Part shown: positions 47,989 through 64,000 of the stretch, in pieces | How the letters are laid out: every line of letters begins with the position of its first letter | Position numbering within the stretch: position 1 is the first letter of the stretch | From: Rhizophagus clarus | Taxonomy: Eukaryota; Glomeromycota; Glomeromycetes; Glomerales; Glomeraceae | Reading direction: 5' to 3' | Assembly (NCBI GenBank): GCA_015698045.1 | Contig: BLAL01000044.1 | Span: 216,501 to 280,500 of the forward strand | DNA length: 64,000 bases | Position numbers and translations under genes: made by a program | The notes under the pieces: generated by a model | Told to the model about the DNA's origin: nothing | Seen by the model: only the letters and a program-made list of their open reading frames with translations | The model's database searches: none

Positions 47989-50900
47989 TTATTCCTCCAT
48001 ATAATCATCGTCATTTTCGTGACTTTCTTTCCAATCTTCCATGTCTACTTTTTTCCTTTTTCTCATTCTACCATCACCACCTTCAATATCAGCAATGTAC
48101 TCCCTACCAACTTTCTCTCTTAATTCTTCAACGTCTTTATCAACTTCAGCATATTCCAATATTAAATGTCTACCTAATAAATGAGTATCACGTAGATTTT
48201 CCATAGCATTTCTTGCATCGCGTTTCGTCAAAAATTCTATGAAAGCGAAACCACGTGATGTGCCATCAAACTTTTTTGGTAAACGAAGTGCTTTAATTTG
48301 CCCATAAGAACTAAATAGCTCCCTGACTTCTTTTTTTGTTGATTCAAAAGCTAAATTTTTAACTATAATTTTAGTTGACTCTTGATTCTCGTTCTCTTTA
48401 CGTTTCTGTTGTACAACATCTACTTCGCGATTCGAAAATTTCAATTGTAATGCATGTCCATCGAGCTCATAATTCTTTCAAAAAAAATTTATATTAGTAC
48501 AAGAAAATTGAAAGGTATTCTTAATTGAATATTATAACATCAAATACCTGCATAACTTTCAAAGCATTCTTTGCATTTTTTATATTATCGTATTCAATAA
48601 ATCCAAACCCCATGCTTAATTTTTTACCAGGGTTTTTTGGGTCATTTTTCATTTTTATTTTTGCAGATTTCATACCAGGTGTATTTTTAAATGTATTCCT
48701 TAATCCTTCCTCTGTAGTATCAAAACTTATATTTTTTACAAATAGAGTAACACTTACTTCAGAATTAACATCAATGTTATCATCATCCACATTAAGTGTT
48801 GGTTCAACAAGGTCAGTAGATGATAACACCTTATTCTTTTCTTGTTTAGATGATTCATCTTCTTTAGAATCATCATTTTTAAAGACATTATCTGGTGCCA
48901 TTTCTAGATAAAGCGGGACTCCTTTAAACTTCTTATAGGCAAGATTTTTGAATGCATTTTTAGCTTCGGTTGGATGTAAAAATTCTATCACAGCAAGTGT
49001 TTGAGCCGGTGGCATTATTATCTATATTTATGAGGACGTTAACCATATACTATTACGTAACAAAACCTTTACGCCTAAAAAAACATACCCGACCAATTTC
49101 TCCGTACCATCCAAATAATTGTTGTAAATCTTCTTTGGTGGCACTGTACGAAATATTTTTTACCAAAATAACATTGTTACTTCTTTCTTTTTTTCCAAAA
49201 GACTCCAAGAATATTCCATTCTAATTATTTCAAGGAATCAATTAGATTGCGAATTCTGTAAAAACAGTCAGGCAACGACTTATAAAGTTTGTATCTACCT
49301 CTGCAAGATACGCTTTTGTTTCTTGTATAATATGTGTTTCCGCGAGAGCGAGGCGAGCAGACATATTATCACTTTCTGGATCCAATATATCCGATTTTTT
49401 TATGTTAAGTCTATTTGCGATGGATTCGGCAATCGAATCGCTCTAAAATATTTTTAAGAAATTTTATTAAAAGTTTAAATAAAAATAAAGGAGAATAAGT
49501 AAAAAAAAATTTTTTACATTCATATATAAAGTGTTCCAATTAAAGTCACTTGTGGCCTGTGCTTTTAGTTTCATCTCTCTCTGCTTTTTCAAATTCCATT
49601 TACTTGGATCAGAATCATGCGACTGGGGCTTCTCTCTAGAAGGTAAAATATGTAGTAATCTACCCATAAAAAACTTGTTGTCAAGTTCTATAAAAGCCTT
49701 GACAGCATGCTCAGGAATATGATAAAGGACATAAGCGAAGCCTTTCTGTTTCTTAGTTTCTTTATCGAGTGGTAAATGAATCTATACATAATACTTAATG
49801 AATTAAAATTTTTAATTTTTTAGACTTTCAAATTTTTATAAAATTAATACTTGCTTCAGCAAGTGGACCAAACTTGACAAACTCTCTTCGTAAATCGTCT
49901 TCTGTACAAATGTAAGGTAGATTCCTAACAAACAAACGACCAGTTTCGCCTATAGATTCTTCAGGTGGAACGTCAACGGTTTGACAATTTGAATTATTAT
50001 TCATATCCTCGTTGGATGTTATGTTTTCTTCATCGTGATTCATATAATTGGATCGCGTGGTTTTATTATCCTTTTTTCCTTCAAAACTTTCGCAAAGTTC
50101 GCTATCATCATCATCATCATCATTAGATTCACTATCAGACGAAGTGTTCTCCTTCTTAAGAGATCTCCTCTAAATAGAAATTCAATTTATTGAATTTATT
50201 GTGAGTATGGGTACTACTCTCCAGGTAATAAATACTAACATTATCATCATCACCATCACCATCATCATCATCTTCTTCTTCTCCTTCCTCCTCTTCGTTT
50301 TCTTCTTCTTCCTCTAAATCAAATTTTTTTCTCATTCTTGACTTGAGCCAATCACTATCTGATACCAAGTCTTCACTAGCCTTGTTTTTTTTCACCGGCT
50401 TAGATAAACTTTCCTTTTTATCACCACTTTCCTTATCCTTAATTTTATATGTTAAATCTTGATAAAGTTCATCATCTGAATCTTCAAATTTTGCAATCTT
50501 ATTTGCAGGTTTTGTTTCATTTCCTATTATAGACTTTTCCCCATGTTGTGAATTTAAAATTGTTAAATCATCATTTGCCCAAGTTTTAGATTTTGATCTT
50601 GGCTGCATAACTTCTAAAAATTCATGTAATCTTTCATTATTCTCGTCTACAATCGATATTTTTGACTTTGATTTAGTTGCTTTGATATTGTCATCCAATA
50701 TTTTATCATTAGGTTTTTGTTGTTGATGTCTCTTTTCATATTTTGAAGAACCAACACTGTGAGCACTCCAAGGTCTAGAAAGTGATGGATCATTCACCTA
50801 TAATAAATGTTAGAATTAATAACTTTAGAATTATTAAATATGATGCAGATTTAACGTTACTCACTCACAGGTTTAGCAAGTTCAACTGTAATCCTTGAAG

Positions 50901-51257
50901 TATGTATGAAAGTATTATTGAAATATTGTAATGCATAATTTGCTTCTTGTTCAGTACGATAACCAATAAACCCGAAACAACGAGATTTACCATCACTATA
51001 CACGGAAAAAAATTAGAGTTTAATTATATCAAATCGAAGAACAGATTTTGACGAATTTAAACATTAACCTTGTTTTCATTATCTTTGCATCAGTTACTTG
51101 ACCTTTCGAAGAAAAATGTTCCCGAAAGTTATTATCGGTTAAATTTTTCGGTAAGTTTTTTATTATTAGACGAGACCTGTTAAATATAAAAATATTAATT
51201 AATTTTAAAAAATTTAATAATTTATATAAACAAATGCGAATCAAGAAATGTTTACAT
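47989..51257 (-). CDS. MRD1: Mrd1/RBM19 multiple RNA-binding-domain ribosome biogenesis factor
   Basis: Ten exons sum to 869 aa: 51257-51256, 51176-51069, 50995-50869, 50797-50240, 50169-49855, 49781-49518, 49442-49299, 49220-49089, 49021-48548, 48474-47989. Five RRMs are seen: [20 protein letters not shown] (about residue 2), [20 protein letters not shown] (about 342), [20 protein letters not shown] (about 518), [20 protein letters not shown] (about 637) and [20 protein letters not shown] (about 743). Between RRM1 and RRM2 is a long acidic, Lys-rich disordered linker. The tail is [15 protein letters not shown]. Yeast Mrd1 is a nucleolar U3-associated factor for early 18S pre-rRNA cleavage. 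Oddities: the start codon is split AT|G across intron 1, and intron 5 uses a GC donor. Both are required to give the family-typical [10 protein letters not shown] and [16 protein letters not shown]. Confidence 0.94.
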
Positions 51258-51550
51258 TTTCGTTTCAAACGTTTTGAAATTAAGATGATTTTTTTTTATA
51301 AAAAAAAAAAAAAAAAAAATAAATAAATTGATAATCGAAAATCACGTGATAATCAAAAAAGTATAAAAACTTTTTTTTTTCTTTTTTTCTTTCCATTTTC
51401 TTGATATAAAAAAGTACAAAACATTTTATACAGTGAGTCTCAGTATAAAGATTAGGTATTAAGAGATCGATCCCAATCCGGTATATCGTTTATAACCCAG
51501 ATTCCAATTTATCAAAGCTATAGTGTGTATGACTTCTTACTTTTAACATA
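51258..51550. promoter_or_regulatory. Divergent promoter region, MRD1 / AFG2-like ATPase
   Basis: Only 293 bp between opposite starts, with poly-A (about 51300-51320) and poly-T (about 51371-51390) tracts. Both genes belong to ribosome biogenesis, so shared control is plausible but unproven. Confidence 0.45.
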
Positions 51551-55195
<3,645 letters not shown>

Positions 55196-56017
55196 CTAAT
55201 GAGTTCTGCCAATAATTACCATAATTACTGTGAACACTTTTTCATTACTATAAATTTAACAATAATAATATTAAGTTTATTAAATAAAGTAACTTATACT
55301 TATATTAAATATATTGTCCTCTTCAACATTCTATTGGTATTTTTATATATAAAAGGTAGTTTTAACTTCAAACATAGGTTTTATAACAAACAATTAATAT
55401 ATAGGATTTCACAATTGCAACAACCGGCTGAAACTTAAATGCCAAACGTTAATCATTCAGTCTGTATCGTCGTCATCAATATGCAGGTTGTCTAAAAATG
55501 TTTTCACATCCAAACCGGCGAATTATAGTTTGTAAACTATCTGCGATACTTGCGCCATTGTAAGCATAATTATGATATATCAAATGCCAAGCAATCATTC
55601 ATAATAATAAAGTTAAGATGTGAATTCGGAACCTTTCCCGAATTTATATTTCTGAAACGTTAAAGGTTTCGCATTTAGGAAACAAAAAAAAAAAAAAAAA
55701 AAAAAAAATAAATTCACATGACTAATTTAAAAAAAAAAAATATTATAATTTCTTATTGTATAACTACCAAAAATTTCAAGGTCCTAACATGTGAAGAATT
55801 TATCGACGATGAGTCCTACCTACGCTTCTTTAAGACTTCTTTTATACAAAAATTAGTCTCATGAACCCATTTCAATTCCTCTCTGACTGACAGAAATAAC
55901 GATCAATTACGTTCAATTTCATCAGTTGATCTCATTTCCATACTCAGAGAATATCCTGGCGGTAAAGTTGATTTAAATTTTAGTCACGTGCTTTTAAAAC
56001 ATTGATTTTAGACGAAA

Positions 56018-56061
<44 letters not shown>

Positions 56062-56736
56062 GAAACAAAAAAAAAATCTTGAAACTTTGGAAACAATACT
56101 CGTGAAACCTTCTACCAGAAGCCTGAGGGAGAACGTTTCAAACTAAAAATCTTTATATAACAAGATGCTGTGTCATCAAAGCTAACCTATTTAATACTAA
56201 ACGCTAAAAAAAAAAAAATTGTTCACCTAAATCATTATTCGCCCTAGTTGGTTACTGGATTATTAAAGACGGAAAATAAATATTTTATTCACTTTAATAT
56301 ATTAATCGAAAAAAAAAAAGAATATGAAACATTATTATTATTTATAATTAAATTCAATAAGGGGAATATGATGGCTAATATGCATCAGAAAACAAATAAC
56401 ATGGAACAAGGGTAAGTACTTTAAAACAAAGATGCAAGTCAAAAATGTGATATTTACTCCTTGTTAACAATAATATTAAATTCCTGCAGTTTAAATATTT
56501 CACTTCCTAAAAATAGTAATGAACCCCATTTTTAGTAATGAAAACCACTTTGTTTTTGAACAAACAATCGTGTAACCTCTGATCTTCTTATAATCGGGCG
56601 TGCATTACAACTAATATATTATATTACATTACCAAAATTGGCTTATAGAACAAATTTAGTTACTAGTATTATTCTTTTTTTTTTTTTGTTCTCTCAATTA
56701 TCAATCCTATATAAATTCAAGTCTTCCATTATGTCC

Positions 56737-56769
<33 letters not shown>

Positions 56770-56911
56770 TAATTCCATTTCATTTTTTTTAAAGAACGAG
56801 AGGACTGGTTTCTCTTTGTTTTTCGATATTATTATTATTATTATTATTTACTATAAATTAAAATTTTATATACGATAAAATAATAATAATAAAATACAAG
56901 GCTGGACCATT
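55196..56911. other. Intergenic, homopolymer-rich
   Basis: Several long poly-A/poly-T runs (about 55683-55708, 56022-56059 and 56740-56770) and no gene. An open frame at 55199-55438 directly after the ATPase stop has no signature. Confidence 0.55.
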
Positions 56912-59900
56912 ATGAATTTCCCATTCGTTTATGCTTTTTTTTTTGTAATTTTATCAAATTTAACATATTATGTTCAATCAGGTTGGTTGCATTTTTACGT
57001 TCGATAACTTTAACTTACTATCAGTTGCTTCATCACTAATCAAATAAATCTTCATTTACTTACAGCAAGATTTATTCGTAACGCACAAACGCTTGCATGC
57101 CTTGATTTCACATTACCAACCTCTCCTTCTTCATGTACACCTGTGACTTTAAATCCGTGCCCTATCGACAGATTTTCTAATTTTTCAGATTCATTAAAAT
57201 GGAATTTACTTCCTTTAAATATTTCTTCACCATTGAACAATTCTATTATTATGATCGAATCAAATAATAATCAGCTATGTTTAAGTACTTCGTCAAATAA
57301 TGTGGAAGCTTGTCCTTGTGATAATGACCCTGCACAAAAGTGGATATTAAGTGACGATAAAATTTTAAGTGCTAATTCTAAAGAATGTTTAGGCCTAGTA
57401 GGTGATGTAGTTAATGTAGGAACTTGTCAAACTAATGGAGGTCCAACTTCTTGGAAATATTATCATGTCGCTCCAAGTAAGTTTTTTTTCTAATTTTTAC
57501 TATTGTAATTTATGTAAATCACGTTACTGACGTAAATTAAATTTTTTTTGAAGACGCTGTAAACTTGTATCTTTCGCCAAGATTTGCTGGAAACCCACAA
57601 CAACTTTTTGTAAACGATTATAATTCGCAATTTCTTCCGACTGAAATCTTTTCCTCCCCATTCTCTCTTGAAATTCCACCTGGATTCGAATTTATTATTA
57701 ATAGTGGGAACAATAATGTTCAAACATTCGATTCCGATGTTTCACAAATGTCACCTATAAGTTCCCTTACCTCAATAATTTCCGTCAAATTAAAACCCGG
57801 GATAGTTATTTATGAATATCCTGCTTATTTTAGCGCAAGTGAATTTATGGAAGTTGGTTCTCAAATTTCTTCAAATTCGATTATTGGTTCGGTTTTAATT
57901 CCTGAAAATCTTCGTGGAGTTATTTGGTCAAATTCGAATTTCACTGGTGATAATCTCGGTTTGTTTGAATCTATCGCTAATTTCACCGGTACCTCTGTAG
58001 CAACTAAGCAAGATGTTGCCGCTAGCTTAGATATCTCCGCAAGTAAATAAAAATATTTATTTATAAATAAAAAAAATCTCATTTATTTTACAAAATTAAC
58101 TTTATTATTATTATTCCAGCTAATTGCAAAAATGAATGTGGGTCTGGTGGATTTTGCTTAGATGATGGTAATTGTAAATGTAAGAATGGTTTTACTGGAG
58201 TAAGATGTGATCAATGTTCACCTGGATTCTTTGGACCAACATGTCAACAATGCCAATGCACAACGGTTCTTAATAAAAATAAATGTGATGAAACGATGAC
58301 GGGAACTGGTGGATGCAGCTGTAATGATGGATTTACTGGTGAAAATTGCGATACATGTGCTCCCGGTTTTTTTAAAATTGGCAATGAATGTAAAGGTACG
58401 TTATTTTCAACAATTTGTATTTAAAAATACGATTCGTATTTACACTTCATTTATTAATTTCAGAAATCAATTGCGGTAATGGCACGTACAATGCACAAGG
58501 GAATTGTATATGTAATGGCGGTTTTGATCTTATAAATAATACATGCATTGAATGTAAATCGGGATATTTCCAATCTGGTACCGAATGCAAACCATGCACT
58601 CCGGGTTGTCTTAACTGTTCAGTTGACAAATGCAATACGTGTCAACAGGGTCTTCAAGTTGATGGTAATGGCAAATGCAGTCTTCAAAGCGACCAAACAA
58701 TTCAAAACCCAAACCAATTTATAACGTGTACCGTGCAAAATTGTGAAACATGTTCTGGAGAAATTTGTTTGCAATGTTCACCACCAAGCTTTCTTTTAGA
58801 AGGTTCTTGTGTCCCTCCAGCTGCAAATACTGGCAAATGTTCATCTTCGACAAATCAAAGTTTTATTGCTGATAATTCTCAAAACATTTGCCAACCTTGT
58901 CCTAGTACTTGTTTAGATTGCATCATTCCGAATTTCAATACATCAAGCACTATTGATAATTTGCAATGCACACAATGTATACCAGGTTATTTTCTTAATG
59001 GTGGCGAATGCGTTAAAGATTGCCCTACAGGAAAATTTGCCAATTTTACCGACAACTCCTGCCAAGGTATGATGAATTTAATGGTATACCTCGTACACTC
59101 TCAATAAAATAATTGTACTAAAAAATTTATTTATTTCTATATAGCATGCGAACCGAGTTGTAGCAATTGTAAAGGTCCTCAAAATAATGAATGTATTAGT
59201 TGTTCAAATAAGGATTTCTTTAATTCAAATGGAGTATGTTCATCCGCTTCATGCCTCCCAGGATTCACAGCAATTAACAATATATGTACAAAATGTCACG
59301 CAGATTGTTCAGAATGTTCTGGCCCGGGAATTAATCAATGTACAAAATGCCCACCTAATCGTCCAATTTTAACAAAAGACGGCCAATGTGTAGAAGTTTG
59401 TCAAAAGGGATTCTATGCTGATGAAAGTAACCAATGCCAAAAATGTAATGATGATTGTTCTTCATGCGTAGGACCAAGGAATGATCAGTGTCTTGGATGC
59501 AATGATCAATCAAAAATTTTACTTGGAGGTACTTGTAGCGGATCATGCCCTGTTGGAAGTGAGCTAATTAAAATTGAAAAGCTTTGTCAGAAGTTGAACG
59601 GTGAGGATATTGTTCCACCAGGAGAAGTTGTCAAAGATCAAAAACAGTCAAATACAACAATAAAGCTTCAGTGGTGGCATATTCTTATAATTGCAGTCGG
59701 ATCACTTCTATTAGTGATTCTAGTTGCTTTGTTGATAAGATGTGTTGCTGTAAAGAGAAGAAAGATGAAAACTAAAGAATTTGGTGAACAGATTGATGAA
59801 AACACTGTTGCACAAAACTTGAAGAATATGTTGCGTAATGCACGTGGAATGCCATCGCAACCAGAGATGTCACATAGTTCAATGAAAACTCAAGAGGTTG

Positions 59901-60265
59901 ATGATGCTTCCCTCCCTTCTTATGATCATAAGGAAGGTGAATTATATTGGAAACGAAAACAACAAAGACATCAGAAGCATATGTCAATTACTACAGATGA
60001 TTATAATAAATGGAAACAAAATTTAAGGAGTAAAGATTGGGAAGGATTTGATATTGTAACTGAAGAAAATTTGCCATCTAGTAGTAATAATGCAGGATAT
60101 AGTGGATACAATCAAGGAGAAAAAAATATGTATGAGACTCCGAAGGTAAATGAAAATGCCTATAGGAATAATAGGGGTTCTTTAAGATCAAATCGTTCTA
60201 TTCGTTCTAAAAGAACTTTCGATGTTCCAATACGGAGAGATAGTTGGAGTGAAAGCTGGATTTAA
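56912..60265 (+). CDS. Cysteine-rich receptor-like membrane protein: ricin-B-lectin-like, EGF/laminin and furin-type repeats, one TM
   Basis: Six exons (56912-56981, 57066-57476, 57554-58042, 58120-58395, 58464-59066, 59145-60265) give 989 aa in phase. The signal peptide (MNFPFVYAFFFVILSNLTYY) is in exon 1. Residues about 87-158 resemble a ricin-type lectin repeat (NNQLCLSTSSNNVEACPC, DPAQKWILSD). A beta-rich region with N-glycosylation sites follows. Then come EGF/laminin-EGF units (CGSGGFCLDDGNCKCKNGFT, GVRCDQCSPGFFGPTCQQC) and furin-like cysteine-rich repeats (CKSGYFQSGTECKPCTPGC, CEPSCSNCKGPQNNECISC, CHADCSECSGPGINQCTKC, CNDDCSSCVGPRNDQC). A transmembrane helix (ILIIAVGSLLLVILVALLIR, about 795-815) leads to a basic, disordered 165-residue tail with ASLPSYDHKEG (PY-type) and no kinase domain. 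Similar domain sets occur in fungal and protist surface proteins. Ligand unknown. Confidence 0.9.
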
Positions 60266-61344
60266 AAAAGAATTATATTTTTTATACATTCTTTTAAATT
60301 AAATTATTTAATATATAATAATAATGAAATTTGGTTTAGTTTTTTTTATCACATGAAAGAGGACATTTTTTCTTAATAGTAGTGATTTTTTAGAATTGTA
60401 TATAATTAATTATCTTTGCTTTTAAAAAATAAAGCGAACAATTGATTTGTTCTTATTTAATTTAACATACCCTTCTCCTATTTAAATATACAGTATTCAG
60501 TATTAAATACATAAAGAATAATTCCATTGTTTTCTTTTTTTTTTGAGAACATACCGAAATTATGATCTTTTTTATGTGATGGCTTTTTAAATTAATTACA
60601 GTTTTACAGTATGTCATTACTACAGGAGCCAATAGTTCTGAACATCCTGACTATTTACTTTAATGCATGGTAAAGAAGATCGTGGTAAAAAGAGACAATG
60701 TATTTAGGATATACCATTTTTTTTTAAAACCTGAACGATATTTTTACTCAGGACTGACATTACTTTTTTGATAAACAAAATGAAATGCGTATAAAGCATA
60801 ATTAACTTTCATTCTCTTATTATTAATGCATTTTTATTAATGTGTAACAAGTCGTTAAGGATTGTTATAATTTAGGTATTGTTGCATTAAAAACAATAGT
60901 AAAGAGAGAGTTCTTGTTGCATTTAAATAATTAAAAGAACATTTAGGAAACAGCATAATATATCGCATTTTAATAGTTTAACTTTTATGATTTGGATGTT
61001 AAATGAAATATAAAAAAATTGTTTCTTTTTAAAATACCTCCGGATAAAGCCATAAATCCAGTGTTCACGACAATTTCTTGATGGAAACCTTCAAAGTAAA
61101 CTTTAAAAATTTACATAATTTAAATAGTTAATTCAAGTAAAATGTATAAATAATCTTTTATTAATAATTAGTACATATTTATATTGTTATGAGTGAGTAC
61201 CATACAGCGCTGCATACAATACGAATAGTGAATAATAGCCGGGGTACTTACTATGTATGGGGAGGTTTACTAGGCAACGTACGATAGTATTAGTGCAAGT
61301 TTAATTAAGATAGTCACAGGTAATCGATTTATTATTTTCTGCTA
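60266..61344. other. Convergent intergenic, receptor-like gene / P450
   Basis: A/T-rich 3' flanks, no gene. A slightly more G/C-balanced segment at 61190-61310 has no coding signal. Confidence 0.5.
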
Positions 61345-63723
61345 TTAGTGTGTATTTCTCTTAAATATTAAAGATATTGGATATGGTCCCATAGTTCCAG
61401 TATTATCAGGTTCAAGTTGTAATTTATCCTTATGAATACTATCTTCTGGTAGAGATATTTCATATTTTCTCACTGTATATAAAACGTATACAAAACGATA
61501 AAATCTTAGTACTAATGCAAATAAAACTGAGTAGGTCAATCATAAAAAAAATAACATACATAAAAGACATAATGTTAATCTTTGTTCGAGGAGTGAAAAA
61601 TTCATTCCTAAACATCTATTTATAAAGAAGTTAATTGCTTGTTCACTCGTTAAATAAAAACACCACAATATATTTTTTTTTAATATTTTAACTTACGATC
61701 TGTTACCACCACCAAAACTCAACCACGCATAATGATCATGCTTTTCATTCTCAAATCTTTCAGGAATAAATTTTTCAGGATTTTCCCAATTCTTCGATGA
61801 ATGATGTATTCCATAGACAAATAATATTAAGTTTGTTTTAGCTGGGATTACATGATTGTGAAATTTAACATCTTGCGTATTATATCTTCTCTGTAACTCT
61901 GGAGCCTGTAATATTATATATATATATTTGAAAAAAAAAAAAAAAAAAATACAGCAAAAAAAAAAGGGAAAAAAAGAAAAATATTTAATACACACTGGAG
62001 GATATAATCTTAAGTTCTCATTTATGACCATGTTCATATATTTTAATTCTTTTTGTTGTTCTATGCTTGGTGTTAAATCATCACCAAGAACACGTAATAT
62101 TTCATCCCGAACTTTCTTTTGTATTTCCTTATTAAATAATCGCATAAATAAGGATGATTATAAGATTATAAAATAATAAATTAACATCATAATATGAAAC
62201 TCTTGGGTACCTTGTGAATAGCTAATAGATATAAAACAGTTGTCAAAGCATTTGCAGCTAATTCCATTGTTGGAAAATAAGTTATATCAATAATCATATA
62301 AATTTACAAATAATTGAATAATTAAACATATTAAAGTCTTTCTTACTAGTATCATGACCAGCAAACATAAAAACTGCAAGGTTATACTAGGAAATCATCA
62401 TTTCAAGAATTAAAAATTTTATATATGTATATTTTTTATAAAAACCGTAATTTTATTCTTACTCGTAATTCTTCACTTGTTAAAGTTGGATTTTCTGGAT
62501 CACTGGAAGCTTGTATCATATATTCCAACAAGTCAGCAGTTCCATTATTTATTTTTTTATCTATCTCTCCTGATTTCATTGATTCACATTTTTTTTCAAC
62601 AATTTCATCAAATAAACCATTAAGCTTTGCCATTTTGTTAAGTGCTTTAGTACGTGGAAAATAATTAAGGAATGATAAAAGAAAATATAATGGATTTCCC
62701 AAATCTTTCATCAATTCATTATAAGTAGTAACAAATACATTTTTTGGATTTTCAAGATTCTTAGTTAATTTCATAAAATTAATAATTGTACTTGTGAACA
62801 ATAACAATGCTTTAAAAAATGTATGTATAATTTAAATCTTACATTAAAATCAAAACCAAAAGCAGCTCTTCCAAGAACGTCTAAAGTATACCTATCATAA
62901 ATTAAATAAGTTATTAAAATTTAATAATTGAATCACATTTTAAAGCTTACCTTTGCATAAGGCTTTTGACTTCTATAGGTTCATTGTCAACTTCTTCCAT
63001 GACTTCCAATAATTTCATGGCAGATTCAACAAATACATGTACGGGTAAGTTTCGAAAAGCAGGATATGTAACACGTCTAAAAAATATTAGACATTAATTA
63101 TATATAATAATTGAAATAATTAATGTACATACCTGTGACGCCTCCAAACCTATTATAATCAATAATTTAGAATCAGTAGTCTATTCATAAAAGACTAACT
63201 ATGCTCAGCATATACTTACATCTCCATTGGATATTACTACATTCGTTCCATAATATTTAGCTACTAAAGATCTGGGAAATAATTCTTCGAGTAAAGACTT
63301 AGGATATAAATCTAATTTATCAAAAAAATAGCATATTAAAAAACTTAACCGCCAAAATTTTTAGGAATTTCTAGCTCCTGACCTGTTTTTGTAACTATAT
63401 CTTTTGCCAATCCTAAATCGGTTATTACGATACTCCACTCTCCGTCAAACCAAATCTAATTAAAATAAAAAAAAGGTTTCTTGAGGTAATTTCTTAAATA
63501 AAACGCGTAAAGAAATTATTACCTTCCCGATTCCGTCTTTCTCTAAAACTTCACGTATATCTTCCCAACGTTTATCCATTCCATGTTTAGCAAATATTGC
63601 AATAACAAGATTTAGAAAACTTAATGTTGGTATATTCTTAAGCCCTTCAGGTACTCTTATTTTTTGATAAATTTTAAAAGTTATAAGAGGTATCAAAATT
63701 AAAATGATTATAAAAAAATTCAT
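61345..63723 (-). CDS. Cytochrome P450 monooxygenase
   Basis: About 13 short exons. The N-terminus MNFFIIILILIPLITFKIYQ is a membrane anchor, followed by IRVPEGLKNIPTLSFLNLVI (proline hinge). Landmarks in order: WFDGEWSIVITD, DLYPKSLLEELFPRSLVAKY, the C-helix WRRHR|RVTYPAFRN, LDVLGRAAFGFDFN, then NLENPKNVFVTTYNELMKDL, the I-helix FAGHDT|TANALTTVLYLL, the K-helix INENLRLYPP (ExxR), HNHVIPAKTNLILFVYGIHH, PEKFIPERFENEKHDHYAWL and the heme loop FGGGNRS|CLG with the Cys codon at 61614-61612. The C-terminus ends SLIFKRNTH. ER-bound heme-thiolate oxidase; substrate unknown. Exon joints in the I-helix (acceptor inside ATTAG before CTGCAAATGC) and before NLENP were set by family pattern; other joints follow GT-AG. 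No cluster partner is seen in the window. Confidence 0.92.
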
Positions 63724-64000
63724 TTTAAAAATTAAAAAATATGTACGATATTTTGTAATTTGTAGTGTACTGTTTTACTATTAATAATTATTTATATTAG
63801 GGAAATCACGCAAATACAAAGTCTGATCCAATGACACCAAGGGCACCCAGAAATACGTGATGGAAGAATTTTTCTGAGTGCTGTTAGAATAGTTGTCTGA
63901 TCCCTCACTTCTTGTGATTTATTACTATACAGTATATAAAATTACAAAATTACTATTTATAGACATGTTTGATAAGATTTCTCCTACCTCCCAGTGGATT
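63724..64000. other. P450 upstream region
   Basis: 5' flank of the P450 gene up to the window edge; no further gene start is seen. Confidence 0.45.

Noticed and set aside
55199-55438. 79-codon frame just after the AAA ATPase stop
   Set aside because: No similarity to a known domain, and the ATPase C-terminus is complete without it.
59772-59987. Minus-strand frame opposite the receptor tail
   Set aside because: Shadow of a strongly supported plus-strand exon.

Overview
The window looks like nuclear DNA of an arbuscular mycorrhizal fungus (Glomeromycotina, Rhizophagus-like). It is extremely A/T-rich, full of long poly-A/poly-T runs and (TA)n tracts. Its genes are split by many short GT-AG introns, and the proteins are clearly fungal: a 161-aa tropomyosin, GGC1, ISN1, fungal NNP nitrate transporter, Kre9/KNH-like and RlpA-like secreted proteins. 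The organism assignment is inference from gene content and style, not from a search.

Layout. 0-16 kb is gene-sparse: a small secreted KNH-like protein (minus, 1.0-1.6 kb), a decayed hAT transposon (1.9-4.8 kb), a class V PLP-dependent aminotransferase-fold enzyme (minus, 6.3-7.6 kb), an RlpA-like secreted protein (minus, 8.9-9.6 kb) and an NRT2-type nitrate transporter (plus, 14.3-15.9 kb). 16-29.9 kb holds no intact gene. It is a graveyard of terminal-inverted-repeat (TIR) elements: a 2.6-kb DNA transposon with a transposase pseudogene (17.5-20.1 kb), a 1.06-kb non-autonomous element with perfect 42-bp TIRs (21.0-22.1 kb), a 1.47-kb element carrying a T-rich 23-bp tandem array (27.3-28.8 kb) and a 242-bp MITE with a 9-bp target-site duplication (29.0-29.3 kb).

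29.9-63.7 kb is compact and gene-rich: ISN1 (IMP 5'-nucleotidase, minus), a second RlpA-like protein (minus), METTL5-type rRNA m6A methyltransferase (minus), TFIIH subunit TFB4 (plus), tropomyosin (minus), CPSF30/YTH1 (plus), an orphan single-pass membrane protein (minus), mitochondrial GTP/GDP carrier GGC1 (plus), TFIID subunit TAF5 (plus), ribosome-biogenesis factor MRD1 (minus), an AFG2/SPATA5-family AAA ATPase (plus), a 989-aa cysteine-rich lectin/EGF/furin-repeat receptor-like membrane protein (plus) and a cytochrome P450 (minus). Several are divergent pairs sharing short promoters (METTL5/TFB4, tropomyosin/CPSF30, MRD1/AFG2). Housekeeping functions cluster around transcription, mRNA 3'-end formation and ribosome biogenesis (TAF5, TFB4, CPSF30, METTL5, MRD1, AFG2-like), but no operon-like system is implied.

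Exon structures were assembled by eye from reading frame, splice signals and family alignment; exon lengths were checked for phase where listed. Most striking points: a Glu-to-Gln change in the second Walker B motif of the AAA ATPase, a start codon split by an intron and a GC-AG intron in MRD1, a tiny intron in TFB4, the TIR-element cluster with a shared CACATG-type subterminal motif, and two unrelated membrane proteins whose cytosolic tails both carry an LPSY motif.
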